Source: Marinospirillum sp031581385
GTDB lineage: Bacteria; Pseudomonadota; Gammaproteobacteria; Pseudomonadales; Halomonadaceae
Direction: 5' to 3'
NCBI RefSeq assembly: GCF_044810985.1
Contig: NZ_CP085242.1
Coordinates: 1,612,001 to 1,676,000, forward strand
Length of the DNA: 64,000 bases
Under the pieces are notes generated by a model. The model had not been told where the DNA came from, made no database searches, and saw only the letters and a program-made list of their open reading frames with translations. Of this stretch, positions 8,710 to 16,874 are shown one piece after another; within the stretch, counting starts at the first letter, position 1, and the number at the start of each line of letters is the position of its first letter. Position numbers and translations under genes: made by a program.

Positions 8710-11496
8710 ATGCACCAGGGACTTGTCGTGTTAGCGCTGCTCTTGTGCAGCTTTCTCTCCCAGGCAGCCGGCCCCCTCACCGCTCCTCTGGCTGCAGGCT
8801 GGCCTGAAGAACCCTGGTACAGTCGTGAAAGCCGTCACTTTGTGGTTCATGCCCCCGCCAGCCTGAAGGAGCACCTGCCCCGCGTTGCAGCTCTGGCCGA
8901 AAACACCCACCAGACACTGACGGTTGAACTGGACTGGACACCCCGGAGCCAAACCCATCTGGTACTCACTGATGACTACGATCTGGCCAATGGCTGGGCC
9001 AGTGTTTACCCCTTCAACCAGAATCGCCTGTACATCAGCCACCCGGATCGCTTCACCAATCTGGAAGACTATGACCACTGGCTGAGGCTGCTCATTGAGC
9101 ATGAATACACCCATATTCTGCATCTGGATCAGGCGGAAGGGGCACCCAAAAACCTGCGCCGGTTATTTGGCCGCTTTCCTCTCTTTTTCCCGCATTTGTT
9201 TCAACCCCTGTGGCTGATTGAAGGCCTGGCGATGCGCTCGGAAACCGATTTTGCGGCCGGAGTCGGTCGCGGTCAAAGCAGCCTTCAGGCCATGCGCATG
9301 CGCGCTGAAGTCGAGACCGGTCTGGTTTCCCTGTCCCGCATCAATGGCCAGAACCGGGACTGGCCACCGGATCAGGCTTATCTTTACGGGGTTTTCTTTT
9401 ATCAGTTTCTGGATGAAGCCCTGGGGCCGAAAGCTGTGCAGGAATGGCTGCAGGCTTATCGCAATAACCTTTTGCCTTTTTTCCTCAACTCTACTGCACA
9501 AGAGTCCCTGGGCATGGACTTTTCTGAACTCTGGTCTGAATACCAGAAATGGCTGGAAGAGCGCTTTGCACCTCTGAATTCACCTCATCCGCAAGGCGAG
9601 GCTTTGACCAGCAGGGGTCTGAATGAAGCTCCACCGGCTGTGATCGGCAATAAGATTTATCGGCTGGAATCCAGTCGTCACGGCCGCACCCGCCTGCAGC
9701 TTCATCAGCTTGGTCAGAAACCCATTACCTTGACCACGTTGGAAGGCCAGGGGCTGATAGATGTCAACGCTCAGGGTCAGGTGGTCATCAGTCGCTTTCA
9801 ACAGCACAGGGACAATCGCCTGTTCAGTGACCTCTGGCTTTGGGATGAGCATGCCGGTTTGCAGCGCCTGACTGATGGACAGCGTTATCGCCAGGCACGC
9901 TGGTTACCCGATGGTGATCTGCTGGCTCGCAAACAGGTGGCTGGAGTGTCCAGCCTGCATCGACTCAATGCTCAGGGAGAGGAACTGGAAAGAATCTGGG
10001 AGGGTGAATACGGTGAAGTCCTGGGTGATTTCAGTATTTCACCGGACGGTCGGCTACTGGCAGCCAGTTTCAAACCCGCCGGGCAAAGCTGGCAACTGGC
10101 CCGGATGAACCTGGCACAAGGCAAGTGGGAGCAACTCACCCAGAACGCTGATATCCAGGGTCAGCCGACTTTTTCCCAGGATGGCCAGAGCCTGATCTTC
10201 ACTGCCGACTACACGGGTGTTTACAACCTTTATCGATTGCACCTGGAAAGCGGTAAGCTTCGTCGCCTCACTGACCAGAAGCTGGGAGCCTTCACCCCGG
10301 TGGAACTGAAAACCGGTGATCTGGTATTCCAGAGCTATTCCAGCCAAGGCTATGACCTCTATTACCTGAAAGCAGAGGAGCTGCTGGATCAGTCAGCCCG
10401 AATTGAAACTTCACTCCAGGGGCCAGCACGTAAAGAAGTTTCCGAGGTTCAACTCAGTGCAGAAAAGCCTTATCGCCCCTGGTCAACACTAAGGCCGCGC
10501 TACTGGCTGCCGGTTTTTTACCTGGATGAAAACCGTACCGAACTGGGCTTTATGACCAGCGGTATGGATACTCTGGGTCGCCACCAGTATGACCTTCTCG
10601 CAACCTGGGACAACCAGCTGGAAGAGCCTTTTGGAGCGCTTAGCTATCGGCTAGATAACCGTTATCAGGCTACTCTTTCACGCACTCTCAAGCATTACCA
10701 GAACACACAAGGCAAATCTCTTCTCAGCCGCCACCAAGACAACTTCAGTCTGGCACGCTTGAACCTACTCAACTTCGATCACGACCGCCTTGCCCTCCAT
10801 GCCGGGCTTTTTTTCCAGCAGGAAAAAGACCTGTGGCGCACTGAAGGCCAGCATCAGCAACCGGAATACCGCCGCCAGGATACCGGGCTGGCTCTGCACT
10901 GGGACAGACGCTATGCCTCCTTGGACAACATTGCTCCTCGTGGTTTTCAGTGGCGGGCTATGGCTGAAACCCATGAGATGATTAATAATGACCGTCGGGG
11001 CCAGCGCTACCAACTGGATGGCAAGCATTACTGGCATCTGGGGCTTTCGCACACCCTGGCTCTGCGTCTGGCAGCTGGCTATGCCGAAGATCAGGCGCAA
11101 GCCTACTGGCTGGGCAGCGACAGTGGACTTCTGGGCCAATCGTTGTTTGGCCGGGATACCTACGCCCTGCGCGGCTATACCAGGGACCAGTTCCAGACCC
11201 GGCGCTTTGGCCTGACCAGCCTGGAATACCACCTGCCCCTGGCTCGTATCCAACAAAACTGGGGGATCTACCCGCTCGGTCTGCGTGACCTCTACGGACA
11301 GGTATTTGTGGATCACGCCCAAATCCATTCAGCCGCTGCTGATTACCAGAGCTACGCAGGTATCGGCGCGCAAATCACTCTGGAACTGGTGGTTGGTTTT
11401 GAAGCCCTGCTGCCGCTGGAGCTGGGCTATGCCCAGGGACTGGACGAAGAACAGGGGGAAGATCAATTGTGGCTCAAAGCAGGAGTGAGCTTTTAG
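8710..11496 (+). CDS. Exported protein: HExxH peptidase-like head, PD40 propeller, outer-membrane barrel tail
   Basis: The 928-residue product starts with a Sec signal peptide ending SQAAG near residue 21. A gluzincin-type motif HEYTH (131-135) is followed by WLIEGLAM with Glu171, the usual third zinc ligand position, so this part resembles the peptidase-MA-like families. From about residue 310 to 560 there are TolB/WD40-like blade repeats (SPDGRLLAA, FSQDGQSLIF with YNLYRL). The C-terminal third has alternating aromatic strands (YALRGYTRDQFQTRRFG, LRDLYGQVFVDHAQI) and ends LWLKAGVSF with terminal Phe, as in BamA/surface-antigen barrels. It lies 33 bases after glrR and may be co-transcribed. 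Substrate and role are unknown. Confidence 0.8.
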   Translation: MHQGLVVLALLLCSFLSQAAGPLTAPLAAGWPEEPWYSRESRHFVVHAPASLKEHLPRVAALAENTHQTLTVELDWTPRSQTHLVLTDDYDLANGWASVYPFNQNRLYISHPDRFTNLEDYDHWLRLLIEHEYTHILHLDQAEGAPKNLRRLFGRFPLFFPHLFQPLWLIEGLAMRSETDFAAGVGRGQSSLQAMRMRAEVETGLVSLSRINGQNRDWPPDQAYLYGVFFYQFLDEALGPKAVQEWLQAYRNNLLPFFLNSTAQESLGMDFSELWSEYQKWLEERFAPLNSPHPQGEALTSRGLNEAPPAVIGNKIYRLESSRHGRTRLQLHQLGQKPITLTTLEGQGLIDVNAQGQVVISRFQQHRDNRLFSDLWLWDEHAGLQRLTDGQRYRQARWLPDGDLLARKQVAGVSSLHRLNAQGEELERIWEGEYGEVLGDFSISPDGRLLAASFKPAGQSWQLARMNLAQGKWEQLTQNADIQGQPTFSQDGQSLIFTADYTGVYNLYRLHLESGKLRRLTDQKLGAFTPVELKTGDLVFQSYSSQGYDLYYLKAEELLDQSARIETSLQGPARKEVSEVQLSAEKPYRPWSTLRPRYWLPVFYLDENRTELGFMTSGMDTLGRHQYDLLATWDNQLEEPFGALSYRLDNRYQATLSRTLKHYQNTQGKSLLSRHQDNFSLARLNLLNFDHDRLALHAGLFFQQEKDLWRTEGQHQQPEYRRQDTGLALHWDRRYASLDNIAPRGFQWRAMAETHEMINNDRRGQRYQLDGKHYWHLGLSHTLALRLAAGYAEDQAQAYWLGSDSGLLGQSLFGRDTYALRGYTRDQFQTRRFGLTSLEYHLPLARIQQNWGIYPLGLRDLYGQVFVDHAQIHSAAADYQSYAGIGAQITLELVVGFEALLPLELGYAQGLDEEQGEDQLWLKAGVSF

Positions 11497-11500
11497 CCTG

Positions 11501-11544
11501 TTTTAACTAATTTTATAGAGCAGCATGCGTATTATTAGTTAAAA
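11501..11544. repeat. Perfect 11-bp inverted repeat with 22-nt spacer
   Basis: TTTTAACTAAT at 11501-11511 is exactly repeated in reverse complement as ATTAGTTAAAA at 11534-11544. It starts four bases after the stop of the large barrel protein and ends 11 bases before the next candidate start. The A/T-rich arms make a weak terminator; a protein-binding operator is equally possible. Confidence 0.6.
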
Positions 11545-11555
11545 GAGTTGCCGCC

Positions 11556-11684
11556 ATGCAAATCAAAGCACTTACTTCCGAACAATCCAGGGTACTGATC
11601 AATGCCACCCAGGTTTTTGAATCCTTGCAGACCTTGCGTACCCAGGAGCGCAGTGTGCAAGGCTCCATGTACTGGAAACGGTGA
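11556..11684 (+). pseudogene. 42-codon gene remnant, possibly the 5' end of a nucleotidyltransferase-like gene
   Basis: An ATG preceded by AAGAG opens a 42-residue frame ending in GSMYWKR and a TGA. The G(S/R)MxWK motif about 40 residues in, after a helical start, is what I recall from a family of nucleotidyltransferase-like proteins (COG5397 type) that are several hundred residues long, so this may be a truncated 5' fragment. Downstream frames to about 11878 are open for short stretches but have no recognisable domain. A genuine small protein is the alternative. The family assignment is from memory of a short motif and is weak. Confidence 0.35.
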
Positions 11685-11874
11685 ACCCCAGAGCTTCTGC
11701 CCTTCATAAATGGTTTGTAGCACAACAACCTGAGCGCAAGGCCATCAAAAAAAGAAAGGGATCACCAGCAGGCAATAGCCGTCCTCCAACTGGTCAAAGA
11801 CTGGTTACCTGGCCTGCCCTTTGCCATAACCTTGCAATGCATTTTTGCTGTGCCCATGAACAAATATACGGAAA

Positions 11875-11888
11875 TTGATTCAGATCAA
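11875..11888. promoter_or_regulatory. Perfect Anr/Fnr box in an intergenic region
   Basis: The sequence TTGATTCAGATCAA is a perfect TTGAT-N4-ATCAA Anr/Fnr palindrome. If it acts as a class II activator site (centre near -41.5), plus-strand transcription would start near 11923. No annotated protein gene lies just downstream on the plus strand before ilvD at 12652, and a strong terminator lies at 11951-11986. The site could therefore drive a short non-coding transcript, or on the other strand read into the remnant region. Confidence 0.6.
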
Positions 11889-11950
11889 TTTTTTAAATCT
11901 GCACCAGCTGTACCAACATTGATCTAAACGACTTTTTTCTTGATTTTTTG

Positions 11951-11986
11951 ATGTAAAAAAACCGGCCTTAGCCGGTTTTTTTACAT
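11951..11986. terminator. Bidirectional rho-independent terminator, 16-bp perfect stem
   Basis: The arms are ATGTAAAAAAACCGGC (11951-11966) and its exact reverse complement (11971-11986), with a CTTA loop. Runs of seven A and seven T make it work in both directions. On the minus strand it directly follows the lipoprotein gene that ends at 12000; on the plus strand it would end any transcript started near the Anr/Fnr box. Confidence 0.9.
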
Positions 11987-11999
11987 TTCAGGGTAATGC

Positions 12000-12368
12000 T
12001 TAAGGGGCAATACTAACCAAGTCACCTGAAACAACGACACACTGCTTGTTGTAGAGAGGCAGGTTACGTATTTCATTTTCAATGCGAACATTTACCAGAA
12101 GATCACCATCTAAGCCAGAATCACGACCATTACTGATGGCATCATCCATAGCTCTTTGGATCTGTGCATCTGATGGTCCGAGCTTAAATATCCACACATA
12201 AGTGACGCAAGTTTCACCCTTTACTCGAGTCGAGGATCCTTCAGCAACACTATAGTCCAGGTTACGGACATTCTGCGAAGATGCAGCTGTAAAGTCACCC
12301 ATACGCTGAGTACTGGTACAACCAGTAACAAAGACAACTGCCAAGACAGCCATTAGTAGTTTTTTCAT
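12000..12368 (-). CDS. Small lipoprotein of unknown function
   Basis: The 122-residue product begins MKKLLMAVLAVVFVTGCTST, a type II signal peptide with lipobox VTGC, so the mature protein should be lipidated at the cysteine near residue 17. ATG 12368 is chosen because a GAAGGA ribosome site directly precedes it; an in-frame start at 12389 would put charged residues before the signal. The mature part has two further cysteines (GETCVTYVWIF and NKQCVVVSG) that could form a disulfide. The pattern resembles several short envelope lipoprotein families but I cannot name one. It is monocistronic, with its own terminator 14 bases after the stop. Confidence 0.75.
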   Translation of the reverse strand: MKKLLMAVLAVVFVTGCTSTQRMGDFTAASSQNVRNLDYSVAEGSSTRVKGETCVTYVWIFKLGPSDAQIQRAMDDAISNGRDSGLDGDLLVNVRIENEIRNLPLYNKQCVVVSGDLVSIAP

Positions 12369-12651
12369 TCCTTCATTTCTCCTGAGCAAACAGTTTTTAT
12401 AAAGTCCTTACCGCCCTTTAAAACCGGCATCAAGATAATATCAGTGTAGTTCTAACAGCTCAAGCAGATCAGCTATCAACAACATTTATAAACGAACAGT
12501 TACACATATAAAGCTATTACTTATCACATAAAATACACATATTTCTGGCAAGAAGAATCACCAACCTGAATTTTCGGGTTCGCCTGCAATGGCCAGTCGC
12601 TGTAGAATAGCCCCCAACCGACTACACTACCCCGTTTTCAGAGGTCTGCCC
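12369..12651. other. A/T-rich divergent intergenic region before ilvD
   Basis: This 283-base gap separates the minus-strand lipoprotein from ilvD. It is clearly richer in A and T than its surroundings and should hold promoters for both. A short hairpin lies at 12563-12580 (AACCTGAA / TTCGGGTT with one G-T pair) and a -10-like TAGAAT at 12603-12608, but no convincing -35 element. I see no leader peptide rich in branched-chain residues of the enteric ilv attenuator type. Confidence 0.4.
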
Positions 12652-14484
12652 ATGCCCACTTATCGCTCCCGTACCACCACTGCCGGTCGCAACATGGCCG
12701 GTGCACGCGCCCTCTGGCGTGCCACCGGGATGAAGGATGATGACTTCCAGAAACCCATCATTGCTGTTGCCAATTCCTTTACCCAGTTTGTTCCCGGCCA
12801 TGTTCACCTGAAAGACATGGGGCAACTGGTGGCCCGTGAAATTGAAAAAGCTGGCGGTGTGGCCAAGGAATTCAACACCATCGCCGTGGATGATGGCATT
12901 GCCATGGGCCATGATGGGATGCTTTATTCCCTGCCCAGCCGTGATTTGATTGCTGATTCCGTGGAGTACATGGTTAATGCCCACTGCGCTGATGCGCTGG
13001 TGTGTATTTCCAACTGCGACAAAATCACTCCAGGTATGCTGATGGCGGCGATGCGCCTGAATATTCCGGTGATTTTTGTTTCCGGTGGCCCCATGGAAGC
13101 GGGCAAAACCAAGCTGGCCGAGCATGGTCTGGATCTGGTGGATGCCATGGTGATTGCCGCTTCCGATGCCAGTGATGAAACCGTGGCTGAGTATGAACGT
13201 TCCGCTTGTCCCACCTGCGGTTCCTGTTCCGGCATGTTCACAGCCAACTCCATGAACTGCCTGACCGAAGCTCTGGGGCTGTCCTTGCCCGGGAATGGTA
13301 CCACCCTGGCAACTCACTCAGATCGCCGTCGCCTGTTTGAAGAAGCCGGGGAGCGTATTGTCGAGCTGGCCAAACGTCACTATGAGCAGGATGATTATTC
13401 CGTACTGCCGCGCTCGATTGCCAATCAGGGTGCTTTCAGCAATGCCATGGCGCTGGATATTGCCATGGGCGGCTCCACCAACACCATTTTGCACCTGCTG
13501 GCTTTGGCTCAGGAAGCCGAAGTGGACTTTGATTTAAGCCATATTGATCGCTTGTCCAAACAAATCCCCCAACTCTGTAAAGTGGCCCCCAACACCCAGA
13601 AATACCACATTGAAGATGTCCACCGTGCCGGGGGTATTTTCGGTTTATTAGGCGAGCTGGATCGTGCCGGTCTGTTGAACACTCAACTGGCAACGGTGCA
13701 TAGCTCAACCCTGGCAGAGGCCCTGGAAACCTGGGACATTCTGCGCAAACCCACGCCGGAAATCCTGGAATTCTATCGCGCTGGGCCAGCGGGCATCCCC
13801 ACTCAGGAAGCCTTCAGCCAGTCCACCCGCTGGAACAACCTGGATTCCGACCGTGAAAATGGCTGTATCCGCAACCTCGAAAACGCTTTTTCCAGTGAAG
13901 GCGGCCTGGCCGTACTTTATGGCAACCTGGCCGAAGATGGCTGCGTGGTGAAAACAGCCGGTGTGGCTGATGAATTGCTGGTCTTTCGCGGTAAAGCCCA
14001 CGTCACCGAATCCCAGGACGAAGCGGTTGCCAATATTCTGGATGGCAAGGTCAAGAAAGGGGATGTAGTGATCGTGCGTTACGAAGGCCCCAAGGGCGGC
14101 CCCGGTATGCAGGAAATGCTCTACCCCACCAGCTACATCAAATCCAAAGGTCTGGGCGAAGCCTGCGCCCTGCTAACCGACGGTCGCTTTTCCGGCGGCA
14201 CTTCCGGTCTGTCCATCGGCCATGCTTCCCCGGAAGCGGCAGCGGGTGGGACCATCGGTCTGGTCCAGGACGGTGATTCCATCCTGATCGATATTCCCAA
14301 CCGGCGTATTGATGTGGAAATCAGTGACGAAGAGCTGGCCAAGCGCCGTGCTGAGCAGGACAAAAAAGGCTGGAAACCGGCCCAGCCACGTGAGCGTAAA
14401 GTATCGGCTGCCTTGAAAGCCTATGCTTTACTGGCCACCTCTGCCGATAAGGGTGCTGTACGTGACCTGTCCATGCTGGATTAA
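12652..14484 (+). CDS. ilvD: Dihydroxy-acid dehydratase
   Basis: From ATG 12652 the product is 610 residues, the usual size for the long-form IlvD, which dehydrates dihydroxy-isovalerate and dihydroxy-methylvalerate in valine and isoleucine synthesis. It begins MPTYRSRTTTAGRNMAGARA as in E. coli. Iron-sulfur ligands are in ISNCDKITPGM and CPTCGSCSGMFTANSMNC, and the C-terminal part has DGRFSGGTSGLSIGH. An upstream in-frame ATG (12589) adds 21 residues with no homology and is rejected. The lipoprotein gene after it begins inside its 3' end. Confidence 0.96.
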   Translation: MPTYRSRTTTAGRNMAGARALWRATGMKDDDFQKPIIAVANSFTQFVPGHVHLKDMGQLVAREIEKAGGVAKEFNTIAVDDGIAMGHDGMLYSLPSRDLIADSVEYMVNAHCADALVCISNCDKITPGMLMAAMRLNIPVIFVSGGPMEAGKTKLAEHGLDLVDAMVIAASDASDETVAEYERSACPTCGSCSGMFTANSMNCLTEALGLSLPGNGTTLATHSDRRRLFEEAGERIVELAKRHYEQDDYSVLPRSIANQGAFSNAMALDIAMGGSTNTILHLLALAQEAEVDFDLSHIDRLSKQIPQLCKVAPNTQKYHIEDVHRAGGIFGLLGELDRAGLLNTQLATVHSSTLAEALETWDILRKPTPEILEFYRAGPAGIPTQEAFSQSTRWNNLDSDRENGCIRNLENAFSSEGGLAVLYGNLAEDGCVVKTAGVADELLVFRGKAHVTESQDEAVANILDGKVKKGDVVIVRYEGPKGGPGMQEMLYPTSYIKSKGLGEACALLTDGRFSGGTSGLSIGHASPEAAAGGTIGLVQDGDSILIDIPNRRIDVEISDEELAKRRAEQDKKGWKPAQPRERKVSAALKAYALLATSADKGAVRDLSMLD

Positions 14485-15163
14485 AACCCCACTGATCGGT
14501 CTGCTGGCCAGCTTGCTGCTGGCAGGCTGTAGCAATCTGCAACCTGTCCCTGAATTTGAGGATGCACTGCAGGGGCAGGTCTGGATCTGTGACGGCCAGG
14601 ATGTCATGGAAAGTCGTCAGGCGGGTGAACGACTCTGGCTGCAATTGCCCGAGTCAGACTCCTGGATCGCCATGGAGACCGCTCGCGCTGCTTCAGGAAG
14701 CCTTTTTCAGAATCAATCCAGTAACACCAGCTTCTGGAGCAAGGGTAAAAGAGCCAGAGTGCAAACACCCCAGAAAACCTGGATGCAATGCCAACTGGAA
14801 AATGAAGGCGATATCACCGAACTGGAGCACCCCCAGATTGCTGGAACGGACAACTCACCGGAGGCCATCACCCTGAAAGCCAGAGGTTCTTACCCTGGCT
14901 GGTCACTGGAGGTTCGTCAGAAGGGCAGCGGCACCCTGACCTTCAACTATGGTACGGAAGCCATTGAGTTTACGGACGTCAAGCAAACCCATCAGGATTT
15001 GATCACCCGGCGTTACCAGGCCCAGACCCAAGATGATGAGCAGCTTGAATACAAGGTCGACAACATCATGTGTATTGATGTCAACTCAGGCGAACCCTTC
15101 CAGCACCGGGTGGAAGTCACCTTCCAGGAGCAGCAATACAAGGGTTGCGGACAAAGTTTTTAA
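14462..15163 (+). CDS. Lipoprotein with MliC-like and COG3650-like domains
   Basis: About 233 residues. A type II signal peptide (LIGLLASLLLAGCSN) gives lipobox LAGC. The first domain follows the MliC pattern, WICDGQ ... ETARAASGSLFQNQ ... TSFWSKGKRARVQ ... WMQCQLE, known from membrane-bound inhibitors of C-type lysozyme. The second half (ARGSYPGWSLEVRQKG, DNIMCIDVNSGEPFQHRVEV, KGCGQSF) looks like the COG3650 C-terminal domain with its paired cysteines. The start is uncertain: the frame opens at 14423 inside ilvD, and GTG 14462 gives the most sensible signal peptide. It overlaps ilvD by 23 bases. Lysozyme inhibition is inferred from the first domain only. Confidence 0.72.
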   Translation: MTCPCWIKTPLIGLLASLLLAGCSNLQPVPEFEDALQGQVWICDGQDVMESRQAGERLWLQLPESDSWIAMETARAASGSLFQNQSSNTSFWSKGKRARVQTPQKTWMQCQLENEGDITELEHPQIAGTDNSPEAITLKARGSYPGWSLEVRQKGSGTLTFNYGTEAIEFTDVKQTHQDLITRRYQAQTQDDEQLEYKVDNIMCIDVNSGEPFQHRVEVTFQEQQYKGCGQSF

Positions 15164-15195
15164 CAGCTAGTCTAGTGTTAATTAAAGAACAGACC

Positions 15196-15236
15196 AACAC
15201 CCCCGCAGCCCTGGTTGCGGGGGTGTTGTTTTTATT
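15196..15236 (+). terminator. Rho-independent terminator or attenuator directly before rnk
   Basis: A 12-bp perfect stem, AACACCCCCGCA (15196-15207) with TGCGGGGGTGTT (15216-15227), is followed by GTTTTTATT. It terminates the ilvD-lipoprotein transcript. It ends only 12 bases before the rnk start codon, so an rnk transcript started upstream would have to pass through it. Confidence 0.9.
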
Positions 15237-15248
15237 AAAGGAAAAAAC

Positions 15249-15665
15249 ATGATTGCCAAACTTCATCTGCTATTGAATGAACTGGATCACGCCCGTCTGG
15301 AAAGGCTGGTGGACTCCGCTGAATACAGCAAAATGCCGGTTGCCCAGGCCCTGGCCGAGCGACTCGACAACGCCGATATCGCCGCGCCCGATGAAATCCC
15401 TGCTGATCTGGTCAGCATGCACAGCCGGGTTCGCTTCCGGGACATCAAGGCCGACACCCTCTTGGAAAAAGAACTGGTTTATCCCCACAACCTGCAAAAG
15501 GAAGCGACCGACCAGCTTTCGGTCATGGCTCCTCTGGGCTCAGCCCTGCTGGGTGCCCGTGTGGGCGAAGAAGTCCACTGGCAACTGCCCAGCGGTAAAG
15601 ACGCAGCCCTGAAAGTCGAGGAGATTCTTTATCAGCCCGAAGCAGCCGGTGAGCTGTATCGCTGA
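15249..15665 (+). CDS. rnk: Rnk, GreA/GreB-like RNA polymerase secondary-channel protein
   Basis: The 138-residue protein matches Rnk: a short N-terminal coiled coil (LLLNELDHARLERLVD) and a C-terminal FKBP-like GreA/B domain with VSMHSRVRFRD, ELVYPHNLQKEATDQLSV, LGSALLGARVGEEVHW. Rnk binds RNA polymerase and was named for raising nucleoside diphosphate kinase levels. The coiled coil is too short for transcript-cleavage activity like that of GreA. The start follows a GGAAAA ribosome site lying immediately after the terminator at 15196-15236, so expression probably depends on read-through or an internal promoter. Confidence 0.93.
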   Translation: MIAKLHLLLNELDHARLERLVDSAEYSKMPVAQALAERLDNADIAAPDEIPADLVSMHSRVRFRDIKADTLLEKELVYPHNLQKEATDQLSVMAPLGSALLGARVGEEVHWQLPSGKDAALKVEEILYQPEAAGELYR

Positions 15666-15755
15666 AAGCCATCCAAAGCAGCATGGAGTTCGCTGTATTT
15701 TTGAGTAAACTATCCTCTTTTTTCTGGAAGCAGCTCGAATAAAGGGGATGGTGGC

Positions 15756-16874
15756 ATGGCAAAAAAATACTTTTTTCTACTCGCGGGGGCTTTGTGCCTG
15801 GCCTTGCTGACGGGCTGCAAATCAGAACAAGTTATACCCTCCGGGTCTGACAGCCACTCATATTCACAAGCCCCCTGCTGGCTGCATAACCCTTACAACG
15901 AAAAAGCCCAGGGTGTGATTGCCATTACCGCAGAATTTGGTTCTGGTGACACCAAATCTTTGAGCCGCCGCCAAGCTGTGGCTTCGCTGGCTGAGGTTTT
16001 TGATTTTTCCACACAAGGGCTGGATGAGCTGGATATAGATCAAAGCAGGATAACTCTGGGAGGTCGCACTATTGGCCTGGCCCCCACCTGGACACATCAG
16101 AACCAGCACATCAGCTACGCCTACCTGGCGAACCCTGATTCCGACAACTGGGTACTCAACTCCTGTAAACAACCCAGCTGCCAGCCCGAAAGCTGCTCTC
16201 CTACCTGGCTGTGTGAAGAGAACTCCGGTGAGTATTTATCCGCCGTAACCGTCAGCCAGTTGTCCGCCACCCAGCGTGAACAATACCGCTACCTGTTTGA
16301 AAATGCTCTGGCACAACTGCGCACCACTCATGGTGTTCAGGTGGAAACCAGTCGTGCCCAGTTACATACACGCAGTGGCAGCGCTTTGAGTCTGAGCAGC
16401 TACCTGCGTGAGCGCCAGCAATCCTCTTTTGAGTTCAGTGACATGAGTGGAAATGTGCCGCTGGTTCTGACCGACTCCTGCCGTTACGACACCACGATTT
16501 ATGGCCGACTGATGATCAAGGGGGTTCCCAATCCTGATGCTGGCCTGGCACCGGTCAAAAACAACTGGCACCAGCAACTGGGCAGCCCCGGTGAAGGCAT
16601 GGCAGTCGGGCATTTTTCCGGAATGCTATCACGCAACCTGATTTCTTTAAGAATTGAACATGCACTGCGTAATGCGCTTCTGCAACTGGCTCGCACCCAA
16701 AACGTACAAATCACCAGTGATCAGATCAATATCGATAATATGGAGGGTGGCCACTATTCCATGCAGTTCGTGACCGAAGATGCCCAGATGAATATGCGCG
16801 TCCGAGTTCGCGGAGTGCGTTTTACCGGGTCGTCCGCTGACCCGGAAGTTTATGTGCTGGTTGAAGAGATGTAA
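15756..16874 (+). CDS. LPP20-like lipoprotein
   Basis: The 372-residue product starts with a type II signal peptide and lipobox LTGC near residue 21, after a good ribosome site (AGGGGATGG). The segment APCWLHNPYNEKAQGVIAI and the following ARRQAVASLAE-like helix resemble LPP20 lipoproteins. A cysteine-rich stretch in the middle (SCKQPSCQPESCSPTWLC) could hold disulfides or be a protein-protein surface. The C-terminal 150 residues alternate strands and helices without a motif I recognise. It ends at 16874, and the convergent DHH gene's stop codon is the very next base. Function unknown. Confidence 0.65.
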   Translation: MAKKYFFLLAGALCLALLTGCKSEQVIPSGSDSHSYSQAPCWLHNPYNEKAQGVIAITAEFGSGDTKSLSRRQAVASLAEVFDFSTQGLDELDIDQSRITLGGRTIGLAPTWTHQNQHISYAYLANPDSDNWVLNSCKQPSCQPESCSPTWLCEENSGEYLSAVTVSQLSATQREQYRYLFENALAQLRTTHGVQVETSRAQLHTRSGSALSLSSYLRERQQSSFEFSDMSGNVPLVLTDSCRYDTTIYGRLMIKGVPNPDAGLAPVKNNWHQQLGSPGEGMAVGHFSGMLSRNLISLRIEHALRNALLQLARTQNVQITSDQINIDNMEGGHYSMQFVTEDAQMNMRVRVRGVRFTGSSADPEVYVLVEEM

